From: Rattus norvegicus
Lineage: Eukaryota > Chordata > Mammalia > Rodentia > Muridae
DNA length: 64,000 bases
Reading direction: 5' to 3'
NCBI RefSeq assembly: GCF_036323735.1
Contig: NC_086034.1
Location: 30,682,439 to 30,746,438 of the forward strand
In this document: piece after piece, positions 12,450 to 25,098 of the stretch
How the letters are laid out: each line of letters opens with the position of its first letter
Numbering within the stretch: position 1 is the first letter of the stretch
Notes under the pieces: model-generated
The model's database searches: none
Told to the model about the DNA's origin: nothing
Seen by the model: only the letters and a program-made list of their open reading frames with translations
Program-made: the position numbers and the translations under genes

Positions 12450-12853
12450 AATTTGCAAAAATAACTTTGAGGTTGTGTGTGAAGAATTAAAAATTTTGAT
12501 ACTTTCAAAAATAAAAAAAGAAAAATATTTTTGGCCTTCATTTTTAAGTTCTAAAAATTTTCCTATGAAAATTCTCTAAGAAAAGGGGGAAAAGGGGCCT
12601 CCTTAACAGATTAATTACTAAAGCCTTTTTCCTCTTGTGCAAATGCCTCTGGCTTATTAGGCTGAGGGAAGTTTGGAGCAATATACATTTTTTGAACCAG
12701 GAGAAGAGAATAAAGCTTGCAAAAGAAAACTTTTACACAATCAAATATGGATCAAACTCACAGAATTTCATATACTGATTTAGGCATACATATTCTTAAA
12801 TCTTCATTCAAGCCAGTTAGGTCCTACTTTTACACTACCTCATAATTACATAC

Positions 12854-12907
<54 letters not shown>

Positions 12908-13514
12908 AAACACACATTCATACTTACACATATATGTTGAGCAAAAAGTACGGACCAGAGCAGAAAGAACTCATTCATTCTGGATGAAAAATGAGCCCAA
13001 TTTTATTGTATCAAGAAAGTATAAGTTTCTTTACTTTTATTACTAAACAAACTACAACCAACTCTGTAATAAGAAAGCTATCGTAGATTTTAATCCAAGT
13101 TGGACCCATCTCAGGAAGATCACCTGCAAGTTTTTAGCTTCTGATACTTACAGAATCCAGAAATTTTGAGTGAGAAAGAATTGTTATAAATGAAAGTGTT
13201 CGAACCCTTTCTTTGGCCTACCATCTTGGAATGTGGTCTTTCCCCTCCACATGCACTCATGCCTTGACACTACCCAACAAGCAATGCACACAAGGAAGTT
13301 CTCAGATAAACTAACCAACTAACCTAGCTTAATGTTGTATTGTGAGATTCAAAACTTGTAAGCTGAATAAATTTCTTTTCTTTATAAGGTTACAGTCCTG
13401 AAACTTGAACTAATACAACCTCATTTTAAAGTTAAAGGAAAAAAATCTCAATCTTCTGAAAATATTTCTTTTGTTTTCCTTCTAGGGATAAGCTCTTTTT
13501 TTCTTTATTGTCTA
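12450..13514. other. Mostly unassigned DNA
   Basis: No gene is seen. The stretch includes the CA microsatellite. A segment near 13350-13385 (GTAAGCTGAATAAATTTCTT) resembles the 3' end of the unclassified rodent repeat seen at 22605-24835, so an old fossil copy may lie around 13200-13430. Confidence 0.45.
12854..12917. repeat. (CA)n microsatellite
   Basis: A long uninterrupted CA run to about 12900, then interrupted CA units. Confidence 0.95.
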
Positions 13515-13610
13515 TTTTCATTTATATTTCAAATGTTATTCAGTTTCCTAGTTTCCTCTCCAGAAAACCCTTATCCCATTTCCCTTCCCCTATATTGGTC
13601 ACTATCTTAT
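13515..13610 (-). mobile_element. Old L1 3' UTR fragment
   Basis: The plus strand reads like the reverse complement of an L1 tail: TTTATATTTCAAATGTTATT followed by pyrimidine-rich DNA. This matches the layout of the L1 ends at 2790 and 14540. It is short and diverged. Confidence 0.6.
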
Positions 13611-13824
13611 AAATTAGCAATGAGAAGGAAGCATAGCTTTATTGAATTTATTTACTATATTATTAAATAACTCAATTTATGAATTTTCTTCTATTTTCTA
13701 TATTGTGATATGTCAGAATTGTGGGTTTGGATTGTAGGCAGCTGATTATTCAATAATTACTTTTTTAATTAAGCAAATCAGTTATCTCTATACTATTCAA
13801 AAATAATCCGCCCCCCTAAACAAA

Positions 13825-13868
13825 ACCACCAACACCACCAACACCACCAACAAAAGCAACAACAAAAA
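13825..13868. repeat. Degenerate (CAACAC)n repeat
   Basis: Tandem CACCAACAC-type units grading into CAACAA and an A-rich run, directly upstream of the B3-like SINE. Confidence 0.75.
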
Positions 13869-13876
13869 ACATAAAG

Positions 13877-14075
13877 GGCTAGAAAGTTGACTAAACACTG
13901 AAGAGTGTCTATTGACATTAAAGAGGACCAGAATGTCTATGTCAGGGACTGCACATCTGCCTTAAATCGAACTTCATCAGATTCAGTGCCCTCTTCTGTC
14001 CTCCATTTGCATTACCTTCACAATATATACTGACACAGATACATAAAAATGTACAAAATTTAAAAAAAAGAGATA
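13877..14075 (+). mobile_element. B3/B2-type SINE, diverged
   Basis: It starts GGGCTAGAAAGTTGACT, a decayed pol III A-box region. It continues with a CCCTCTTCTGTCCTCCAT block typical of B3 elements and ends with an ATACATAAA-rich tail. Divergence is high. Confidence 0.75.
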
Positions 14076-14369
14076 TTACAACATTCTAGAAAGCAACATA
14101 AAAGTAAATGAGTTCATTTTAAGCACCCCCCCATAAAAAATAATTATCTCATTCTTCATGGAGTAGATTATTGAGCCATTTTAATTCAACAACATGGCTC
14201 TCCTGGAGTCACATCTAAAGATATGATCTTGATGGAACGCGGAGATACAACATGCCCATTTAATCCGTCAGGCTAGAATACACATCTTTATTCCCTCTGG
14301 CTGGAATAGATATGTTTTAGTACACACCTCTAATCCCAAGAACAAACATCATGACCCAGAAGCAAGTTG

Positions 14370-14489
14370 GGGAGGAAAGGATTTATTAAGCTTACTTCCA
14401 CTTTGCTGTTTCATCACCAAAAGAAGTCAGGACTAGAACTCAAGTGGGTCAGGAAACAGGAGCAGATGCAGAGGCCACAAAGGGATGTT
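14370..14489 (-). repeat. Unclassified rodent repeat, left part (split by L1)
   Basis: The minus strand continues the repeat that resumes at 18466. Matching landmarks are GGAGCAGATGCAGAGGCC here and the interior of the element on the far side. The family name is uncertain. Confidence 0.6.
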
Positions 14490-17400
14490 TCTTATTTTTT
14501 TTTTTTTTATCTTTATTAACTTGAGTATTTCTTATTTACATTTCGATTGTTATTCCCCTTCCCGATTTCCAGGCCATCATCCCCCAACCCCTGCCCCTCC
14601 CTTCTATATAGGCTTCCCCTCCCCATCCTCCCCCCATTACTGCCCTCCCCCCAACAATCACATTCACTGGGGGTTCAGTCTTGGCAGGATCAAGGGCTTC
14701 CCCTTTCACTGGTGATCTTACTAGGATATTCATTGCTACCTATGAGGTCAGAGTCCAGGGTCAGTCCATGTATAGTCTTTAGGTATTGGCTTAGTCCCTG
14801 GAAGCTCTGGTTGGTTGGCATTGTTGTTCATAAGGGGTCTCGAGCCCCTTCAAGCTCTTTCAGTCCTTTCTCAGATTCCTTCAACAGGGGTCCCGTTCTC
14901 AGTTCAGTGGTTTGCTGCTGGCATTCGCCTATGTATTTGCTGTATTCTGGCTGTGTCTCTCAGGAGAGATCTACATCCGGTTCCTGTCGGTCTGCACTTC
15001 TTTGCTTCATCCATCTTGTCTAATTGGGTGGCTGTATATGTATGGGCCACATGTGGGGCAGGCTCTGAATGGGTGTTCCTTCTGCCTCTGTTCTAAACTT
15101 TGCCTCCCTATTACCTCCCAAGGGTATTCTTGTTCCCCTTTTAAAGAAGAAGTGAAGCATTCACATTTTGGTCATCCTTCTTGAGATTCATGTGTTCTGT
15201 GCATCTAGGGTAATTCAAGCATTTGGGCTAATAGCCACTTATCAATGAGTGCATACCATGTATGTCTTTCTGTGATTGGGTCAGCTCACTCAGGATGATA
15301 TTTTCCAGTTCCATTCATTTGCCTACGAATTTCATAAAGTCACTGTTTTTGATAGCTGAGTAATATTCCATTGTGTAGATGTACCATATTTTCTGTATCC
15401 ATTCCTCTGTTGAAGGGCATCTGGGTTCTTTCCAGCTTCTGGCTATTATAAATAAGGCTTCTATGAACATAGTGGAGCACGTGTCTTTGTTATATGTTGG
15501 GGCATCTTTTGGGTATATGCCCAAGAGAGGTATAGCTGAATCCTCAGGTAATTCAATGTCCAATTTTCTGAGGAACCTCCAGACTGATTTCCAGAATGGT
15601 TGTACGAGTCTGCAATCCCACCAACAATGGAGGAGTGTTCCTCTTCCTTCACAAACTCGCCAGCATTTGCTGTCAGCTGAGTTTTTGATATTAGCCATTC
15701 TCACTGGTGTGAGGTGAAATCTCAGGGTTGTTTTGATTTGCATTTCCCTTATGACTAAAAATGTTGAACATTTCTTTAGGTGTTTCTCAGCCATTCGGCA
15801 TTCCTCAGCTGTGAATTATTTGTTTAGCTCTGAAACCCACTTTTTAATAGGGTTATTTGTCTCCCTGTGGTCTAACTTCTTGAGTTCTTTGTATATTTTG
15901 GATATAAGCCCTCTATCTGCTTTAGGATTGGTAAAGATCTTTTCCCAGTCTGTTGGTGGTTGTTTTGTCCTAACAACAGTGTCCTTTGCCTTACAGAAGC
16001 TTTGCAGTTTTTTGAGATCCCATTTGTCAATTCTTGATCTTAGAGCATAAGCTATTGGTGTTTTGTTCAGCAAATTTTCCCCAGTGCCCATGTGTTCGAG
16101 ATGCTTCCCCACTTTTTCTTCTATTAGTTTGAGTGTATCTGATTTGATGTGGAGGTCCTTGATCCACTTGGACTTAAACTTTGTACAGGGTGACAAGCAT
16201 GGATTGATCTGCATTCTTCTACATACTGACCTCCAGTTGAACCAGCACCATTTGCTGAAAATGCTATCTTTTTTCCATTGGATGGTTTTGGCTCCTTTGT
16301 CAAAACTCAAGTGACCATAGGTGTGTGGGTTCATTTCTGGGTCTTCAATTCTATTCCACTGCTCTATCTGTCTGTCTCTGTACCAATACCATGCATTTTT
16401 TAACACTATTGCTTTGTAATACTGCTTGAGTTCAGGGATAGTGATTCCCCCTGAAGTCCTTTTATTGTTGAGGATAGTTTTAGCTATCCTGGGTTTTTTG
16501 TTATTCCAGATGAATTTGCAAATTGTTCTGTCTACCTCTCAGAAGAATTGGATTGGTATTCTGATAGGGAGTGCATTGAATCTGTAGATTGCTTTTGGTA
16601 AAATGGCCATTTTTACTATATTAATCCTGCCAATCCATGAGCATGGGAGATTGTTCCATCTTCTGAGGTCTTCCTCAATTTCTTTCTTCAGAGACTTGAA
16701 GTTCTTATCATATAGATCTGTTACTTCCTTGGTTAAAGTCACACTGAGGTATTTTATATTATTTGGGTGTATTATGAAGGGTGTCTTTTCCATAATTTTT
16801 TCTCGGCTTGTTTCTCTTTTGTGTAGAGGAAGGCTACTGTTTTATTTGGGTTAATTTTCTACCCAGCTATTTTGCTGAAGGTATTTATCAGGTTTAGTAG
16901 TTCTCTGGTGCAAATTTTGGGATCACTTAAATATACTATCATATCATCTACAAATAGTGATATTTTGACTTCTTCTTTTCCAATCTGTATCCCCTTGATC
17001 TCCTTTTGTTGTCTGATTGCTCTGGCTAGAACTTCAAGAACTATATTGAATAAGTAGGGAGAGAGTGGGCAGCCTTGTCTAGTCCCTGATTTTAGTGGGA
17101 TTGCTTCAAGTTTCTCTCCATTTAGTTTAATGTTAGCAACTGATTTGCTGTATATGGCTTTTACTATGTTTAGGTATGGGTATTGAATTCTGATTCTTTC
17201 CAGGACTTTTATCTTGAAGGGGTGTTTAATTTTGTCAAATGCTTTCTCAGCATCTAATGAAATGATCATGTGGATTTGTTTTTTCTGTTTGTTTATATAA
17301 TGGATTACGTTGATAGTTTTCTTTATATTAAACCATCCCTGCATGCCTGGGATAAAGCCCACTTGATCATGGTGGATGATTGTTTTGATTTGCTCTTGGA

Positions 17401-18465
17401 TTCGGTTTGCAAGAATTTTATTGAGTGTCTTTGCGTCGATATTCATAAGGGAAATTGGTCTGAAGTTCTCTTTCTTTGTTGGGTCTTTGTGTGCTTTAGG
17501 TATAAGAGAAATTGTGGCTTCATAGAAAGAATTTGGTAGCGCTCCATCTGTTTCATTTTTGTGGAATAATTTGGATAGTATTGGTATGAGGTCTTCTATG
17601 AAGGTCTGATAGAATTCTCCACTGTACATGTCTGGACCTGGGCTCTTTTTGGTTGGGAGACCTTTAATGACTGCTTCTATTTCTTTAGGAGTTATGGGGT
17701 TGTTTAAATGGTTTATCTGTTCCTCATTTAACTTCAGTACCTGGTAACTGTCTAGGAAATTGTCCATTTCCTGCAGATTTTCAAGTTTTGTTGAATATAG
17801 GCTTTAGTAGTAGGATCTGATGATTTTTTGAATTTCCTCTCATTCTGTAGTTATGTCTCCCTTTTCATTTCTGATTTTGTTAATTTGGACACCCTCTCTG
17901 TGTCCTCTTGTTAGTCCTGGTAAGGGTTTATCTGTCTTGTTGATTTTCTCAAAGAACCAACTTTTGGTTCTGTTGATTCTTTTTATGGTCCTTTTTGTTT
18001 CTACATGGTAGATTTCAGCTGTGAGTTTGATTATTTCCTGCCTTCCTCTCCTCCTGGGTGTATTTGCTTCTTTTTGTTCTAGAGCTTTTAGATGTGCTGT
18101 CAAGCTGCTGATATATGCTCTCTCGTGTTTCTTTCTGCAGGCACTCAGAGCTATGAGTTTTCCTCTTAGCACAGTTTTCATTGTGTCCCATAAGTTTGGG
18201 TATGTTGTACCTTCATTTTCATTAAATTCTAAGAAGTCTTTAATTTCTTTTTTTATTTCTTCCTTGACCTGGTTACCATTGAGTAGAGCATCGTTCAACT
18301 TCCATTTATTTGTGGGTGTTCTTCCCTTATTGTTATTGAAGACCATGGTGGTCTAATAGCATGCATGGTATTATTTCTATCTTTCTGTATCTGTTGAGGC
18401 CTGTTTTTTGACCAATTATATGGTCAATTTTGGAGAAAGTACCATGAGGTGGTGAGAAGAAGGTT
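14490..18465 (-). mobile_element. LINE-1, 5'-truncated (4.0 kb), inserted in older repeat
   Basis: A poly(T) at 14498-14509 is the A-tail of a minus-strand L1. The 3' UTR runs to 15227 and ORF2 continues to 18465, where homology stops within the endonuclease domain. Both flanks belong to one older rodent repeat, so the L1 interrupts it. The flanks GTTTCTTAT (14486) and GTTCTTAC (about 18467) look like a decayed target-site duplication. Sequence is closer to the young L1 than the 5733 copy is, so its age is intermediate. Confidence 0.92.
15228..18465 (-). pseudogene. ORF2: L1 ORF2, 5'-truncated, multiple lesions
   Basis: The minus strand encodes ORF2 from the late endonuclease domain ([17 protein letters not shown]) through the RT to the C-terminus. 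The RT motifs [14 protein letters not shown] and [13 protein letters not shown] are present, with FVDDM in place of the usual FADDM. Compared with the young copy I see an 11-bp deletion between two GG dinucleotides near 18345. There are premature stops at 17840-17842, 16859-16861, 16539-16541, 15816-15818 and 15315-15317, and a 1-bp deletion near 16800 that shifts the frame. The ancestral stop is at 15228-15230. It is dead as a coding gene. The longest open block is 302 codons (17767-16859). Confidence 0.92.
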
Positions 18466-18692
18466 CTTACTAGCTTGCTTTCCCTGGATTTCTCAGCTTG
18501 CTTTCTTATAGAACCCAAGACCACCAGCCCAGAGATGTCACCACCCCCAATGGACTGGGTCCTTTCCCCTTGATTGCTAATTGAGAAAATGCCTTACAGC
18601 TGGATCTCTTGAAGGCATTTCCACAACTGAGGCTCCTTTTTCTGTGATATCTCCAGCTTTTGTCAAGTTTACACACAAAACTAGCCAATACA
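18466..18692 (-). repeat. Unclassified rodent repeat, right part
   Basis: The reverse complement shares blocks with the plus-strand copy at 22605-22860: ATTTTCTCAATTAG, GGGTGGTG and GTCTTGGGTTCTA followed by AAGAAAG. L1 insertion separates it from 14370-14489. Confidence 0.7.
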
Positions 18693-21600
18693 GAGTCAGA
18701 GATAGAATATGTGCACAATATAGGAAAATGAAAGTATTTAAGAGTAGAGACAGAGAGAAAGTGTGTGTGGTGTGTGTGGCAGTTTTATTGGGATATTCTA
18801 AAGTGACAGGTTGAAGGGACAACAGGGTAGACACAGGTGAAAACAGAATGAGCCAGCAGATGAGGAGAACATACTGCTAAAGTTAATATGGGTTCAAGCA
18901 GAGCAATTCAGCCAGAATCCAAGAGAATCCAGATTGAATCAGTCAGTGTAGAGAGGAGTTTGGGCCAGAACAGCTGATTTGAACCAGCCCATCAGAGTTC
19001 AGAAAGAAGACACAGTGAGCTTATTCTATAGTAAGCCCCAAAGACAATTATTACATTTAAGAAATACAGTTGCTTTTATCTTAGAGTACCCTATTTGGTA
19101 TTTCATGTTAAAAATAACCAATATCAAATATGGAAAATAGTCTCCTCTCAATGATTTATATTCAGAAGAACCTGACAGTCCTGTATTAGTGCTCTTCTAT
19201 ATAACAGGGAGAATTAGCCATTAAACTATCACAATTGATTATCCACAAGTCACAAAATCTTTATGTTGCAACAAAACTTCAATTTGATGTCTCTTAAATT
19301 TTTCTGAGATCAATTGGAACTTCTGAATTAATGTTGGAGTTTATCTATAAAGAAGTTTGCTTGGAATATGTGTTTGAATGGTGCCTCCAATAGAATATAA
19401 TAGCATATATGTAACATCCATATATGTTCTAATATTACAAAAGGTTATTCATAGTTTATCTGAAAGTAAGTTGTTCAAAAATATTACTATTCTAGTGAAA
19501 TTTACTTTTTTTCCATAATCTAAACAGTAAAAGAAGGACAAAAAACCTAGTAAACTCTATATAATTACAAAAAAGTAGAAGAAGGATAATCGACAGAAGA
19601 ATCAGAGATGTTTCAGTTAGTTGAGAATATAAAGAGAGCAAAGTTTATAAAATGTGGGTTAGTTTTGTTCTAAGTAAAGAAATAAACATGTCTTTCAAAA
19701 ACATAAAGACTAAGGTGCTAAGGAAGGAAAGAGTTCCATGCTTCCTGTATCTTCTCTACTTTGACTGTTTTATTTTTGTTTTTGTTTTTATTTTTGCTAA
19801 ATGTATATGAAAGTTTCTTACATCTAGTACATTATAGCCTCTACTATTGGTAGAAAGGATATTCTGTGTTTGTGCCTCGTTAAGTATAACATTAAACATT
19901 TTCACACCACGCAGTGTTATTCCCAGAATGCTTTGCACTATGGCAAAAATATCGATGTCTATGGAGATTCCCCTCAGTGCAGAAGAGCAGTTCATTTTAT
20001 AGAAGAAACTGAAAATGATATCGTTTTCTTAGTGAAGACAAGTATTTTCTATAAGCTCTGCCTCTTAAACTGGATATTTTCTCAAATTTTAGAGAACTAA
20101 GTTCTATTTGTATTATGTAGAATGTAGACTAATCAAGAGGAAAGAAATATTAGTGAACATTATTGAGTGCAGACTCTGAATTCTGGTATATAATATGCAA
20201 TGGATAGAAGAAAAGAGTTGTATTTGACACATTTGTACATGCTTTTTCTCTTTCCTTTTCCCCTAGCTTTATAATTGTACTTTTACAATTGAAATTAAGT
20301 ATTACAAAGTTTGATTTCAACTGAATCCCCTCATGCATACTTATCTGGATACATTTGTTTATTCCCATGAGCTTTTCTGGTTACACCAACTTTTTCTTTC
20401 TTTACAACATACCTTTATATACCTCAGTAATTATCAATACACAGAGGAGAATGGAAGATCTTCAAGAACTCTACCTTTTGATCATATAAATTATTTTTCA
20501 ATATTCTTTCACAGCATATATAACAAACTAATTATTTTTTTCAATCCAAACATTTTCCACTTTAACAAAACTTTACCAACTGAATGACATATAGTCGTAA
20601 CGTTATTGTAATAGAAAATGTAGGTAATTGCCTTTCTCAGCCTCTTTCAATGACAAACTCAAACCAAAGTATAGAAGAATTATGGGAAGGGCAATTAGTA
20701 ACACAAATTATGAGACAGCCCCATATTAGCTAATACAAGTCAGAAATAATTTCATATTCTATTTCTTAGCTTCATTTTGATTTTCATCTGTTTTTATTAA
20801 GCCACCATTTTTAATAGGCTATAAAACCAAATAAAACATCCTAGAGGTACAGACATTAATCTCTTAGCTATATAAACTATTGGTATGTGGAAAGTTCATG
20901 AAGGTAATGAAATGATGTGCATCAGCAATTTCTAAGAGAGTTTTTACAGAGATATGAGGTAGACTCTGATTTTTATGGGCACAAAACATGTTCTAGGGTT
21001 GGAACAAGACTTACCATAATCAAATGTAGTTCATATATGGCATAACAATTATAATTACATTGATCTACTCAGTCCATCAGGAGAAAAACTATAGGCTGTT
21101 GAAATGCTTCCAAAAGACAGCTGCTTGGACATGTTAGGAAACTAATTAAAAGTTCTGGGATGAGCATGCAGCTGAGAGGGCAAACTGAATATGTGAGAGC
21201 CATGCTGAGTCTGTGATTGCAGGATTACTACCAGATTATTCTTTTGTAATAACTAGTCTCCTTTATTGCAAGGTCAATGACAGCACATGATAGAAACCCA
21301 GCCATTAAGTGGCTAAGGCCTCAGTGAGTGGCTCCCTCAGGGACACTCAGCACTGAGGTTCTTTGGTCAACAAACCATAGATCATTGTCATGACAGATAA
21401 AGTCTCTGCAACTGTCTGGTGACAGATTGCTGGTTAATGAATAGTTTGTTAATCAGCAGGACAACTGAGAATTGAATGCTGATGAGTCAAAGGTCACATT
21501 GTCAATGTTAATTTTGAAATCTTTGTCCTTCATGGAATTTGCCACAGGTTTTCTTTTCAGTCAAGTGTGAAGAAAATGTGTGTTTCATGTTTGACACAAA

Positions 21601-22279
21601 TAGCAATGGAGGAATTGTGTTTTTGACAAAAAAAGTCAGATTGAGATGTACTATATAATTTATAAAATATTCTAGTGCATGTATCATCATCTGGTATATA
21701 TTTTAGGTACGCAAGAAGAAATTGTCCTTTAAAATAATTTATCTTCTTTGGCCTATTGACATTATAATTGCCATGGATAATTGTACTAAGTGGCCTGAGA
21801 CTTGAAAGTATTCCCAACCAGGAGGAGACTAATGGAAGTAGAATTTTTGATGAGCTTTAATTGGTATAGAGCTTGAAGAATTATTTGAATGGCAGTTAAA
21901 GAAGCAGTTTTGGATATTTTAAGTTCAAAGTGATGTACAATAGTCACTGGATCACTGAGTAAATTTTATCAACAAAAAGCTAGGAAAAATATCTGGATGT
22001 AAATATAGAACACTGTATCAATAGGCTTCTGTCACCATTACAATCTCTACTGTGTGTATCTGCATAAACACATTACACTCAGCAGAAACACAAGTTTTGT
22101 TTGGGAAGATATGCTACAATGCAGATACAGACAGTGGGTATCTACACTAAGAGGAAAGATAAAATATTGAAAAAATTCTATTTCAGTGAATGTATATATA
22201 GAGAAATGCTTGTTAGTTCTAGAAATGAGCTAGTGGCTAATGAATAAGTTGAGGACATCAGTGTAAAATATACTATTGG
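18693..22279. other. Largely unassigned DNA
   Basis: I see no gene. The part at 18760-19020 may be an old LTR-like or other interspersed repeat on the minus strand (its reverse complement has CCCAATAAAACTGCC followed by a CA-rich end), but this is weak. The rest is AT-rich with only chance-length ORFs (up to 86 codons). Confidence 0.5.
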
Positions 22280-22425
22280 CATGAAAATAATTCCAATGCA
22301 GGACTTCCTGAGAGAGAAAAACCTCCTTCTTCTAGGGTCTTTCTGCACAAAAAATATACATTTCTTTATATCCCCATCATTATACGAGCATATACCTGCC
22401 ATAAAATATTATGGTATTTTTCTCT
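22280..22425 (+). repeat. Partial duplicate of the 22880-22950 / 24735-24791 segment
   Basis: TCCCCATCATTATACGAGCA and the flanks at 22372-22425 match 24738-24791 at roughly three positions in four, mostly with transitions. The sequence just before (near 22300-22350) also follows 22905-22945. The match spans the L1 insertion site, so the duplicated unit predates the L1. Confidence 0.5.
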
Positions 22426-22604
22426 ACATAAGTATGTCCTTCACATATATGTGTGCATACACAACACATTAATCATGACTATTTTAAATTATCATTGAAC
22501 TAGTTGTTTATTATATTATCAACTGCAAAAATCATTTTGCCAAAAGTTATTTCAATTTATTCTAAAAATTATATGTGCTGGCAGAAATAATGCTCTTCTC
22601 ATGT

Positions 22605-22943
22605 CCTCGATAGTTTTATGTCAACTCCAAACAAGCTGAAGTGATGTGAAAGAAGCAAATCTCAAGTAAGAAAATTCTTCCTTAAGATCAGGCTGTAAAG
22701 CATTTTCTCAATTAGTGATAAATTGGGGAGGACCCAGGCCATTGTGGGTGGTGCTATCCCAGGGCTGGATGTCTTGGGTTCTAAAAGAAAGGAGCATGAG
22801 CAAACCATAGCTCTCCAGGTAATAAGAAACATCCTTCCATGCATCAGCTCCTGCCTTCAGGATACCACAAGTGTCACTTAGAACTATACCCTACTACTTA
22901 AGGTAATGAATTCAGAGCACACTCCTTGAGTTACTGCCACAAT
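22605..22943 (+). repeat. Unclassified rodent repeat, left part (split by L1)
   Basis: It shares several blocks with the minus-strand copy at 18466-18692, including ATTTTCTCAATTAGTGATAA and GGGTGGTGCTATCCCAGGGC. The element resumes at 24743 after the L1. Confidence 0.65.
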
Positions 22944-22959
22944 ACAATATGTATTTCTT
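22944..22959. repeat. Target-site duplication (left) of L1
   Basis: ACAATATGTATTTCTT is repeated perfectly at 24727-24742. Confidence 0.95.
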
Positions 22960-24726
22960 TTTTTTTTTATTAACTTGAGTATTTCTTATATACATTTCGA
23001 GTGTTATTCCCTTTCCTGGTTTCCGGTCAAACATCCCCCTCCCCCCTCCCCTTCCTTATGGGTGTTCCCCTCCCAACCCTCCCCCCATTGCCGCCCTCCC
23101 CCCATAGACTAGTTCACTGGGGGTTCAGTCTTAGCAGGACCCAGGGCTTCCCCTTCCACTGGTGCTCTTACTAGGGTATTCATTGCTACCTATGGGGTCA
23201 GAGTCCAGGGTCAGTCCATGTATAGTCTTTAGGTAGTGGCTTAGTCCCTGGAAGCTCTGGTTGCTTGGCATTGTTGTACTTCTGGGGTCTCGAGCCCCTT
23301 CAAGCTCTTCCAGTTCTTTCTCTGATTCCTTCAATAGGGGACCTATTCTCAGTTCAGTGGTTTGCTGCTGGCATTCGCCTCTATATTTGCTGTATTCTGG
23401 CTGTGTCTCTCAGGAGCGATCTACATCCGGCTCCTGTCGGTCTGCACTTCTTTGCTTCATCCATCTTGTCTAATTGGGTGGCTGTATATGTATGGGCCAC
23501 ATGTGGGGCAGGCTCTGAATGGGTGTTCCTTCAGTCTCTGTTTTAATCTTTGCCTCTCCCTTCCCTGCCAAGGGTATTCTTTTTCCTCATTTAAAGAAGG
23601 AGTGAAGCATTCACATTTTGATCATCCGTCTTGAGTTTCGTTTGTTCTAGGGATCTAGGGTAATTCAAGCATTTGGGCTAATAGCCACTTATCAATGAGT
23701 GCATACCATGTATGTCTTTCTGTGATTGGGTTAGCTCACTCAGGATGATATTCTCCAGTTCCAACCATTTGCCTACGAATTTCATAAACTCGTTGTTTTT
23801 GATAGCTGAGTAATATTCCATTGTGTAGATGTACCACATTTTCTGTATCCATTCCTCTGTTGAAGGGCATCTGGGTTCTTTCCATTTTCTGGCTATTATA
23901 AATAAGGCTGCGATGAACATAGTGGAGCACGTGTCTCTTTTATATGTTGAGGCATCTTTTGGGTATATGCCCAAGAGAGGTATAGCTGGATCCTCAGGCA
24001 GTTCAATGTCCAATTTTCTGAGGAACCTCCAGACTGATTTCCAGAATGGTTGTACCAGTCTGCAATCCCACCAACAATGGAGGAGTGTTCCTCTTTCTCC
24101 ACATCCTCGCCAGCATCTGCTGTCACCTGAGTTTTTGATCTTAGCCAATCGCACTGGTGTGAGGTGAAATCTCAGGGTTGTTTTGATTTGCATTTCCCTT
24201 ATGACTAAAGATGTTGAACATTTCTTTAGGTGTTTCTCAGCCATTCGGCATTCCTCAGCTGTGAATTCTTTGTTTAGCTCTGAACCCCATTTTTTAATAG
24301 GGTTATTTGTCTCCCTGCGGTCTAACTTCTTGAGTTCTTTGTATATTTTGGATATAAGGCCTCTATCTGTTGTAGGATTGGTAAAGATCTTTTCCCAATC
24401 TGTTGGTTGCCGTTTTGTCCTAACCACAGTGTCCTTTGCCTTACAGAAGCTTTGCAGTTTTATGAGATCCCATTTGTCGATTCTTGATCTTAGAGCATAA
24501 GCCATTGGTGTTTTGTTCAGGAATTTTTTTCCAGTGCCCATGTGTTCCAGATGCTTCCCTAGTTTTTCTTCTATTAGTTTGAGTGTGTCTGGTTTGATGT
24601 GGAGGTCCTTGATCCACTTGGACTTAAGCTTTGTACAGGGTGATAAGCATGGATCGATCTGCATTCTTCTACATGTTGCCCTCCAGTTGAACCAGCACCA
24701 TTTGCTGAAAATGCTATCTTTTTTCC
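22960..24726 (-). mobile_element. Young LINE-1, 5'-truncated (1.77 kb)
   Basis: The element is on the minus strand, with its A-tail (T run) at 22960-22968, a 3' UTR to 23677 and an open ORF2 3' portion to 24726. It is bounded by a perfect 16-bp target-site duplication. Sequence is almost the same as the corresponding part of the full-length L1 at 45990-47774, so both belong to one recently active subfamily. Confidence 0.97.
23678..24726 (-). pseudogene. ORF2: L1 ORF2 C-terminal fragment, open reading frame preserved
   Basis: An uninterrupted reading frame of about 350 codons covers the C-terminal part of L1 ORF2, from just after the thumb region ([15 protein letters not shown]) to the natural stop at 23678-23680. 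It holds the Cys-rich knuckle CWRGCGERGTLLHCWWDC with C-x3-C-x7-H-x4-C spacing, then IPLLGIYPKDAS and [14 protein letters not shown]. The endonuclease and RT catalytic domains are missing because of 5' truncation, and there is no promoter of its own, so no function is expected. The lack of stops points to recent insertion. It keeps the three positions that are mutated in the full-length copy at 43213-47039. Confidence 0.93.
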
Positions 24727-24742
24727 ACAATATGTATTTCTT
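24727..24742. repeat. Target-site duplication (right) of L1
   Basis: This is a perfect second copy of the 16-bp sequence at 22944-22959. Confidence 0.95.
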
Positions 24743-24870
24743 AATGTCCCCATCATTGCATAGGCATGTATCTGCCCTAAAATATCATGGACTTATGATA
24801 TGGAACTGTAAACTAAATAAACTCTTGGCTCCCCAGAGTGTGTTTCATTGAAACAATAGTAATCCTAATA
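24743..24870 (+). repeat. Unclassified rodent repeat, right part
   Basis: It continues the element cut by the L1. It ends with GGAACTGTAAACTAAATAAA, resembling the 3' end seen near 13350 and 36750. Confidence 0.55.
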
Positions 24871-24884
24871 AAGATACTACAATT

Positions 24885-25090
24885 GGGGACTGGAGAGATG
24901 GCTCAGCAGTTTAGAGTACTGACTGCTCTTTCAAAGGTCCTCAGTTCAATTCCCAGCAACCACATATTGGCTCACAACCATCTGTAATAGGATCTGATAC
25001 CCTCTTTTAGTGTGTCTGGAGACATCTATGGTGTACTCATATACATAAAATAAACAAATAAAATTTTAAAACAAACAATAAAACAAAACA
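24885..25090 (+). mobile_element. B2 SINE
   Basis: It begins GGGGACTGGAGAGATGGCTC and contains the B box TTCAATTCCCAGCAACC, the CTGTAATAGGATCTGATACC region and an ATAAAATAAACAAATAAA tail. The flanking direct repeats GATACTACAATT (before 24885) and GGTACCACAATT (about 25098-25109) look like a slightly decayed target-site duplication. Confidence 0.95.
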
Positions 25091-25098
25091 ACAAAAGG

